Positions 1 to 4,549 of a stretch of DNA of 8,879 nucleotides are shown here, piece by piece. The DNA is from Acidobacteriota bacterium (lineage in GTDB: Bacteria; Acidobacteriota; Aminicenantia; Aminicenantales; Aminicenantaceae): positions 1-8,879 of the forward strand of contig JAUWSR010000150.1 in NCBI GenBank assembly GCA_030609975.1. Reading direction: 5' to 3'. A program made the position numbers and the translations under genes. The notes beneath the pieces were generated by a model that did no database searches, had not been told where the DNA came from, and saw nothing but the letters and a program-made list of their open reading frames with translations. Position 1 is the stretch's first letter; every line of letters starts with the position of its first letter.

Positions 1-1823
1 ATATCATCCGTGGAGGTGATAGAAAGTAGAGTCGGCTCACCTGAAGGTAAAACAGTTGTTGCATCAAGCGATACTCTCCAGAGGTTTTTATTGCCCCCGT
101 ACGGTCCCTGACAGAACACCATCTCCAGGCCCTCCCTTGAAATGGAAATTCCTGACACTTCATAGCCGGAATCTATCAAATCCATGGTCGTGGATGTTCC
201 ATCGGCAAGGGAAAACCAACAGATATCTCCCAAAGTGCGATTCCAGTAAATGAGTTTTTTGCCATCTGACGCCCATGCCGTGTAAGGAGTACCGCTGGTG
301 CCTGTGACTACCTGCTGAGGCTCCTGTCCTCCCATACTGGAGACGATGCAGATGTCCCCTCTCCAATCGAAGCAGATGCTCTCACCATCTGGGGACCAGG
401 TCGGATTGTTTCCGAAATTCGTCAGATGCCAAGGAGAGCCTCCCGCAGCAGGGATAAGGTGTATCCCAATTTTCTCCAGAGTGGTAGCAAAGGCGATTCT
501 GCGGCCGTCGGGAGCCCAATCAGGTTGATGCTCATCATGCAAACTCCTCGTAAGTTGAATGGCCTTCCCTCCCCTCGCCGGCCTCTTCCAGATATCCATG
601 TTCCCATTTACATCGGAGGCGTAAGTTATCCAACTCCCATCAGGCGACCAGCTTCGCGAGACGAACAACCCCTCTCCCCCGGTCAAGGGGATAAGTTTAA
701 ATTGGGTGAGTTTCTGTTCAGGCACAGGAGCAGGTTGGGAAAAAAGCAGATAAAGCAGCACCGCGATCAGAAACGGCGTTAAGATCAGCGCAACCCACTT
801 CAGGCTTTCGAATACACCTGGTGGACGGGATTGTCTTTTTTCTGACACCAAGTCTGCTTGCAATTTCCCGGCCTCCCAATCCCGCTTCAGTCGTTTTAAA
901 TCTGCCAAAAGATCCAGAGCACTTTGATAACGCAGGTGGGGGTCCTTTTCTAGGCAGCGGTTCACTATGCGTTCATAGGGCAAGGGTATGCCGCTGCGTA
1001 AAGATGTGACTGGCTCGTGCGGCAGAGTGAGAACTGCATGGATAATAGCCTGATCCCGTTCTCCCCGAAAAGGGCGCACCCCAGTTACCATCTCGTACAA
1101 GACCACACCCAAGGACCAGATATCTACCCTGGTGTCGACAGGTTTGCCACTCGCTTGTTCAGGAGACATATATGAGGTAGTGCCGATTGTGGTTCCAACG
1201 CGAGTTATGGCAGAGCTGCCTGCAAGTTTGGCAAGTCCAAAATCCGTGATTTTTACTTGTTCCCCACGCACCATGATGTTCGAGGTTTTTATATCACGAT
1301 GGATAATGCCATTTTTGTGAGCGTGATGAAGCCCCTCAGTTATCTGAATAGCAAGTTCCAAGGTATCTTCGAATTTGAGCGGTCGCTTATCAACCAACTG
1401 GCGCAGGCTCGGACCATCAATGAATTCCATTGCGATAAAGGACGTCCCGGCGGCCTCATCGATTTCAAAAACCGTACAGATATTGGGGTGGTTTAAAGCG
1501 GCAGACGCCTGAGCTTCACGGAGAAAACGGCTCTTTTCCTCTTCTTGGCTCAAAATATTGGGACGTAAGGACTTGAGAGCGATCGTCCGTTTGAGTTTAC
1601 TGTCCTCAGCCTTATAGACAACGCCCATGCCTCCTCGTCCCAATTCCTTAATGATTTTGTAGCGCCCAGCAAATGTTTCCCCTGGAATTATGTTACTGAC
1701 GGTAGATTTGAACGTTGCAGTAGGGTCTAAATCAGAATTGTCTGGATGAAATTGCGACAATCCGCAATTGCTGCAAAAAAGGGAGGAGTCGGGATTATCT
1801 GCCTGACAGTGCGTGCACTTCAT
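1..1823 (-). CDS. Zinc-ribbon Ser/Thr protein kinase with PD40 beta-propeller sensor (C-terminus cut by window edge)
   Basis: The frame is open from ATG at 1823 through position 1 with no stop, giving 607 visible residues and a missing C-terminus. Residues 3-20 form a CxxC-x10-CxxC zinc ribbon (C3, C6, C17, C20). A complete Hanks-type kinase domain follows at about 54-315: Gly-rich loop LGRGGMG (61-67), ATP-binding lysine K84, HRDIK (175-179), DFG (194-196) and SPE (220-222). All catalytic residues are present, and it is an RD-type kinase. One hydrophobic helix lies at about 342-361. After it comes a run of PD40/TolB-type propeller blades marked by WSPDG (392-396), then WAPDG, WSPDG and WASDG. 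The likely topology is cytoplasmic zinc ribbon and kinase with an extracytoplasmic propeller that binds protein or glycan; ligand and substrate are unknown. The upstream AAAAGGG, 8 bases before the ATG, supports this start. It differs from the TPR-type kinases at the other end of the window. Confidence 0.95.
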   Translation of the reverse strand, partial: MKCTHCQADNPDSSLFCSNCGLSQFHPDNSDLDPTATFKSTVSNIIPGETFAGRYKIIKELGRGGMGVVYKAEDSKLKRTIALKSLRPNILSQEEEKSRFLREAQASAALNHPNICTVFEIDEAAGTSFIAMEFIDGPSLRQLVDKRPLKFEDTLELAIQITEGLHHAHKNGIIHRDIKTSNIMVRGEQVKITDFGLAKLAGSSAITRVGTTIGTTSYMSPEQASGKPVDTRVDIWSLGVVLYEMVTGVRPFRGERDQAIIHAVLTLPHEPVTSLRSGIPLPYERIVNRCLEKDPHLRYQSALDLLADLKRLKRDWEAGKLQADLVSEKRQSRPPGVFESLKWVALILTPFLIAVLLYLLFSQPAPVPEQKLTQFKLIPLTGGEGLFVSRSWSPDGSWITYASDVNGNMDIWKRPARGGKAIQLTRSLHDEHQPDWAPDGRRIAFATTLEKIGIHLIPAAGGSPWHLTNFGNNPTWSPDGESICFDWRGDICIVSSMGGQEPQQVVTGTSGTPYTAWASDGKKLIYWNRTLGDICWFSLADGTSTTMDLIDSGYEVSGISISREGLEMVFCQGPYGGNKNLWRVSLDATTVLPSGEPTLLSITSTDD

Positions 1824-1848
1824 CAATCAAACCCTTTTCATTACATTA

Positions 1849-1877
1849 AATATACTCGGCCTTAACCTGGATGTCAA
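1849..1877 (-). promoter_or_regulatory. Sigma-70 type promoter for the zinc-ribbon/PD40 kinase
   Basis: On the minus strand a perfect -35 box TTGACA (1877-1872) is followed after exactly 17 bases by TATATT (1854-1849), a five-of-six match to the -10 consensus. Transcription would start near 1842, giving a leader of about 19 bases with the AAAAGGG ribosome binding site (1838-1832) before the ATG at 1823. This is the clearest promoter in the window. The -35 box is only 7 bases from the left palindrome of the transposase cassette, so the promoter core lies just outside the element. Confidence 0.75.
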
Positions 1878-1884
1878 TTTTTTA

Positions 1885-1902
1885 GGGACAGTCCCCGAGT
1901 TA
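1885..1902 (+). repeat. Left inverted REP-like end of the transposase cassette
   Basis: The sequence GGGACAGTCCCCGAGTTA is the exact reverse complement of 2805-2822. Its first 11 bases (GGGAC-A-GTCCC, 1885-1895) are a perfect odd palindrome able to form a 5-bp stem. With the neighbouring TTT outside it, the match to the right end extends to 22 positions with one mismatch (A at 1884). It is likely a recognition or folding site for the adjacent transposase. Confidence 0.8.
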
Positions 1903-1931
1903 GGGCTGATTCCATTAGAGTTACACGAAAA

Positions 1932-1952
1932 AATGGGCGAAATTCCAGCTTA
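1932..1952 (+). repeat. Subterminal motif, left copy (AATGGGCG...TTCCAGCT)
   Basis: AATGGGCG (1932-1939) is followed by TTCCAGCT (1943-1950). A matching AATGGGCG then TTCCGGCT occurs beyond the gene at 2765-2784, in the same orientation with slightly different spacing. The end palindromes are inverted but this pair is direct, so it is a separate repeat. It could be a second site used by the transposase or a remnant of an older REP copy; chance is not excluded. Confidence 0.4.
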
Positions 1953-2003
1953 AATGAGAATTTTTCCCCTCCAAAACGTCACTTTAGACAGAAGGAGAAA
2001 TCA

Positions 2004-2756
2004 ATGGCAAGATCCAGACGGCACTATTTCCCAGGCTTAATTTGGCATATTACACATAGGTGCCAGAAGAAAGAGTTTCTACTTAAGTTTAAGAAAGATA
2101 AAAAAAGATGGCTGCAATGGCTATTTCAGGCTAAAAGAAGATATGGACTGTGCATTCTTAATTACGCGATCACATCCAATCACATCCACCTATTGGTTAG
2201 AGACAATGGCCGAAAAGATGTCATCTCAAAGTCCATGGATCTTATACAGGGAAGGACCGCTCAAGAGTACAACGTAAGGAAGCATTTGTCGGGATCATTT
2301 TGGGAAGATCGATACAGTCCAACTGCGGTTGAATCAGGCTCTCACCTGTTCAATTGTATGGCCTACCTCGATTTTAATATGGTACGCGCCGGCGTGGTTG
2401 GACACCCTAAAGATTGGCCTTACTGCGGCTACCATGAAATTCTAGGCTCCCGCCAGAGATATACATTAATAGATGCCGAAACCCTGGCCAGCTTATTGAA
2501 TCTTAAAAACAGAGAAGAGCTCAAAAAGGCCTACAAACAATGGATCGACTTAACGGCAGGCACTAAATTTACTGAACGAGAATCTAAATGGACAGAAAGC
2601 CTCGTGGTGGGTAGCGAGAGATTTGTTACTCAGTTTTCTAAAAATTTGGAAAAAAGGACAGAAAGAAGAAAAATAATAAAGAATGAGGAATGCTTTGAAC
2701 TTAGAGAAGAAAATACTTCTTATACCCGTGTTTTTGCCAATAAAAGTGAGCGCTAA
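2004..2756 (+). CDS. REP-associated tyrosine transposase (RAYT, IS200-like Y1 family)
   Basis: This 250-residue protein belongs to the Y1 transposase superfamily, single-strand DNA endonucleases that join to DNA through a tyrosine. Visible signatures are an N-terminal RRHYFPG...WHITHR strand; the metal-binding HUH motif as HIH (60-62) in SNHIHLLV; the FWEDRY block (99-104) typical of the REP-associated branch; and AYLDFNMVRAG (120-130), whose Y121 aligns with the catalytic tyrosine region of this branch. A Lys/Arg-rich C-terminal extension (about 150-250) containing GSERFV is common in longer RAYTs and absent from short IS200 TnpA. A strong ribosome binding site GAAGGAG (1991-1997) lies 6 bases before the ATG. 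All motifs are intact, so it looks like a functional enzyme. Low GC and AAA/AGA-rich codon use differ from its neighbours and suggest transfer. Such enzymes act on nearby REP palindromes and are often single-copy and domesticated. Confidence 0.93.
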   Translation: MARSRRHYFPGLIWHITHRCQKKEFLLKFKKDKKRWLQWLFQAKRRYGLCILNYAITSNHIHLLVRDNGRKDVISKSMDLIQGRTAQEYNVRKHLSGSFWEDRYSPTAVESGSHLFNCMAYLDFNMVRAGVVGHPKDWPYCGYHEILGSRQRYTLIDAETLASLLNLKNREELKKAYKQWIDLTAGTKFTERESKWTESLVVGSERFVTQFSKNLEKRTERRKIIKNEECFELREENTSYTRVFANKSER

Positions 2757-2764
2757 ATAGGAAT

Positions 2765-2786
2765 AATGGGCGTTTTTTCCGGCTAA
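2765..2786 (+). repeat. Subterminal motif, right copy (AATGGGCG...TTCCGGCT)
   Basis: AATGGGCG (2765-2772) and TTCCGGCT (2777-2784) repeat, in the same orientation, the pair seen before the transposase gene at 1932-1950. It begins 8 bases after the stop codon. The spacer is T-rich here and A-rich in the left copy. Confidence 0.4.
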
Positions 2787-2804
2787 GTTAGTTAGTTTCA
2801 GTAT

Positions 2805-2822
2805 TAACTCGGGGACTGTCCC
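2805..2822 (-). repeat. Right inverted REP-like end of the transposase cassette
   Basis: TAACTCGGGGACTGTCCC is the exact reverse complement of the left end at 1885-1902. Here the palindrome is one base pair longer: GGGGAC-T-GTCCCC (2811-2823), a 6-bp stem. It ends 5 bases from the stop codon of the Fe-S gene, so the transcript of that gene would carry the hairpin right after its stop. No T-tract follows on the minus strand, so a classical terminator is not indicated, but the hairpin could stabilise the transcript end as other REPs do. Confidence 0.8.
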
Positions 2823-2828
2823 CAAATT

Positions 2829-3293
2829 CTAAATTTTAAGCGATTGGATGGCTTCGATTATGTTTAGATAGGAGCCGCAGCGGCAGAGGTTGTTGTCCAT
2901 GGCGGCGACGATCTCTTCGCGCGTGGGGTTGGGATTCTGGGCCAACAGAGCCGTGGCCGTAAGGATCATCCCGGGCGTACAGAATCCACAGCCAAAAGCA
3001 TTGTGGTCAATAAACGCCTGCTGCACCGCCGTCAAATTCTTGGGGGATCCCAATCCCTCAATGGTTACGATCTTTTGGCCGGGAGAAACATTCTCCATCT
3101 TGATCACACATGAGCGCCGCGGCACTCCATCGATCAAGACGGTGCAAGCACCACAAATGCCCACGCCGCAGCCGAATTTACTCCCAGTCAGCTTTAAATC
3201 GTCCCGCAGCACCCACAGCAGTGGCTCATCCGGCTCGACTTTGACTTTGTAGGCCTTGCCGTTTACATTCAGATTAAATTCCTGCTTGGCCAC
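2829..3293 (-). CDS. (2Fe-2S)-binding small subunit of a xanthine dehydrogenase-family molybdenum hydroxylase
   Basis: At 154 residues this is the full usual length of the iron-sulfur subunit of CoxS/IorA-type molybdenum hydroxylases. The N-terminal plant-ferredoxin-like domain holds the first cluster with C42, C47, C50 and C62 (FGCGVGICGACTV). The C-terminal helical domain holds the second cluster with C102 and C105 (GCGFCTPGM) and C137 and C139 (NLCRCG). The subunit passes electrons from the molybdenum cofactor of a large subunit to an acceptor. The substrate cannot be told from this subunit. No molybdenum-binding large subunit or FAD subunit lies beside it, which is unusual. The start is GTG at 3293 with GGGGGA just upstream; a nearby ATG is out of frame. 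It begins 49 bases after the small Gly/Tyr-rich gene, so co-transcription is possible. The transposase cassette follows its stop directly. Confidence 0.93.
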   Translation of the reverse strand: MAKQEFNLNVNGKAYKVKVEPDEPLLWVLRDDLKLTGSKFGCGVGICGACTVLIDGVPRRSCVIKMENVSPGQKIVTIEGLGSPKNLTAVQQAFIDHNAFGCGFCTPGMILTATALLAQNPNPTREEIVAAMDNNLCRCGSYLNIIEAIQSLKI

Positions 3294-3342
3294 ACATCCC
3301 CCATCAGCAGCGTTATTTTATTTCAGAGTTTATTCCGCACCC

Positions 3343-3546
3343 CTAAAACAAGGGATAGGGCGTATAGTAGATCGGTCTGCCCCCAATGTAACCACCATAA
3401 GGGTAGGGGCCATAGCCCCAGGGTCCGGCGCCCACAACACCAACGCCCACGGTCACATTTCCACCATATCCCGGTCCACATCCCCAACTCAAGGGCATCA
3501 CAGCCAGCAAGGCAGCTATTAAAAGTATATATGCAGTTTTTTTCAT
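3343..3546 (-). CDS. Small Gly/Tyr-rich exported protein, possible lipoprotein
   Basis: This 67-residue protein starts with MKK and a hydrophobic segment (about 5-19), a typical Sec signal. The sequence around C23 (LSWGC) resembles a lipobox but is weak, with S at -3 and W at -2, so lipidation is uncertain. The mature part is almost entirely Gly, Tyr, Pro and Val in low-complexity order, as in small surface or envelope proteins of no assigned function. A good ribosome binding site, AGGAG (3557-3553), lies 6 bases before the ATG and overlaps the stop codon (3558-3556) of the VOC lipoprotein gene. The two are therefore probably translated from one message. I do not recognise a named family. The signal peptide and placed ribosome binding site make it a real gene rather than a shadow frame. 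Confidence 0.75.
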   Translation of the reverse strand: MKKTAYILLIAALLAVMPLSWGCGPGYGGNVTVGVGVVGAGPWGYGPYPYGGYIGGRPIYYTPYPLF

Positions 3547-3555
3547 GATGATCTC

Positions 3556-4431
3556 CTACCTATCCAAAGGCCATTTCTGCAGCGCCACAGCCGCGCCGCT
3601 GGGATCGGCGACGATGGCCACCGTTCCCCCGCGCGCTTCCTTTCTTGGAGCAAAAAGCACCTCGCCCCCCAATCCCTCGACCTTGGCCACCAGGGCAGGT
3701 GTATCGCTTACCCGGATGTAAGGCAGCCAGTTGGGCTCGACATTATCCCAGGGGATCTTCAGCATCCCCGCACGCTCTTTTCCTCCCGAACGCAAGACAT
3801 AATAAGGGACCTGCACTCCGGTATCGAAGGGCTCGACCTTGAAATCGAGAAGTTTTTCATAAAAATCAGCCGCTTCCTCAAGATCATCGGTAAAGAGCTC
3901 GGTCCACAACCATTCATGCACGGCAGGCTCACCGTCTCCAGGGTCTCCCCCAGTCGCCCGAATATAGACCATAGCAGCGCCCTGAGGATCTCTCACAACG
4001 GAAATCCGACCACGGTTTTTCAGTACATATGGTTCTCTGTGGATCACACCACCTGCTTGCAGAGTAAATTCTGTGGCTCGATCCACATTGGGCACCGAGA
4101 GATAGCTCAACCACTGTGATTCGTTGGTTTCCTCATCACCCATAAAGTAGATGATCCCTCCGATTGGCTTCCCCTGATTCTTGATCAAGGTATAAGCGAC
4201 CCGTTTGTTCTCATCCACGGCCTCGAATGTCCACCCAAACAGTCCTCCGTAGAACTTTTTGGCAGCAGCAACATCATCGGTCAAAAGGTCATACCACACG
4301 AATTTCCCGGCCTGGTATTCTGAGCTCGGAGTTGATGTCACCGGCGGAACGACCACCTGGGGAGTGGCACACGCCGCAACAAAAAACAGCAGAAAGAGTA
4401 AATAAAAATAGGCATTATATCTTTGTTTCAC
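3556..4431 (-). CDS. Lipoprotein with two VOC (glyoxalase/bleomycin-resistance fold) domains
   Basis: The 291-residue product begins with a hydrophobic signal (about 8-19) ending in a clear lipobox, FVAAC with C21, so a lipid-anchored envelope protein is predicted. A short Pro/Ser/Thr linker leads to two VOC domains of about 120 residues each. The first runs from about 43 to 161 (FVWYDLLTDDVAAAKKFYGG) and the second from about 172 to 288 (WLWTELFTDDLEEAADFYEK), each ending in a DPQGA or DPSGA strand. The tandem arrangement resembles the CFP-30B-type VOC proteins of actinobacteria, which are annotated loosely as hydroxylase or glyoxalase; no catalytic activity can be assigned. VOC proteins are usually cytoplasmic, so the lipoprotein signal is unusual. 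The start is GTG at 4431 with AAAAGGAG (4448-4441) 9 bases upstream. It lies 118 bases after the TPR kinase and may have its own promoter. Confidence 0.9.
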   Translation of the reverse strand: MKQRYNAYFYLLFLLFFVAACATPQVVVPPVTSTPSSEYQAGKFVWYDLLTDDVAAAKKFYGGLFGWTFEAVDENKRVAYTLIKNQGKPIGGIIYFMGDEETNESQWLSYLSVPNVDRATEFTLQAGGVIHREPYVLKNRGRISVVRDPQGAAMVYIRATGGDPGDGEPAVHEWLWTELFTDDLEEAADFYEKLLDFKVEPFDTGVQVPYYVLRSGGKERAGMLKIPWDNVEPNWLPYIRVSDTPALVAKVEGLGGEVLFAPRKEARGGTVAIVADPSGAAVALQKWPLDR

Positions 4432-4482
4432 GCGTAAAATCTCCTTTTCTTGAAGTCTAGTAAGACTCTGGTATCAAATGAA

Positions 4483-4491
4483 ATTGTAGCA
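4483..4491 (-). promoter_or_regulatory. Possible extended -10 promoter element before the VOC lipoprotein gene
   Basis: Read on the minus strand, TGCTACAAT (4491-4483) matches the extended -10 form TGnTATAAT with one mismatch. It would give a leader of about 45 bases before the GTG at 4431. No good -35 box lies at the expected distance, which extended -10 promoters can tolerate. A perfect palindrome lies immediately upstream at 4494-4510. Confidence 0.35.
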
Positions 4492-4493
4492 GA

Positions 4494-4510
4494 TTTCCTT
4501 CCAAAGGAAA
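4494..4510. repeat. Perfect 7-bp inverted repeat in the kinase-VOC intergenic gap
   Basis: TTTCCTT-CCA-AAGGAAA is a perfect inverted repeat. On either strand no T-tract follows, so it does not look like an intrinsic terminator. Its place just upstream of the possible -10 element would suit an operator, but the loop is short and AT-rich repeats of this size arise by chance. Confidence 0.35.
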
Positions 4511-4549
4511 ACTCAAAGGAACAGATAATTGATATAAATTATTCACGGA

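Larger units (their letters stand above)
1880..2826 (+). mobile_element. RAYT cassette: tyrosine transposase gene framed by inverted REP-like ends
   Basis: A plus-strand HUH/Y1 transposase gene sits between inverted copies of an 18-base sequence (1885-1902 and 2805-2822), each containing a GGGAC-N-GTCCC palindrome. The region is AT-rich: 37% GC in the sampled block 2101-2160, against 60% in 7201-7260 of a neighbouring gene. Its orientation is opposite to every other gene here. Known REP-associated tyrosine transposases are typically flanked by inverted REP palindromes in this way. The limits given are approximate, because these enzymes do not leave target duplications that would mark the ends. 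Whether the cassette still moves is not visible. Confidence 0.7.

Noticed and set aside
2550..2825. Minus-strand open frame of 91 codons antisense to the end of the transposase gene
   Set aside because: It overlaps the supported transposase frame and runs into the right palindrome; the translation is Phe/Lys/Ser-rich shadow sequence without motifs.
2805..2840. GGGGACTGTCCCC hairpin as an intrinsic terminator
   Set aside because: The stem is only 6 bp and no uninterrupted T-tract follows on either strand. Its exact inverted copy at the other end of the cassette explains it better as a mobile-element end.
4454..4467. AGTCT-AGTA-AGACT small hairpin upstream of the VOC gene
   Set aside because: A 5-bp stem in AT-rich sequence is expected by chance and has no supporting context.
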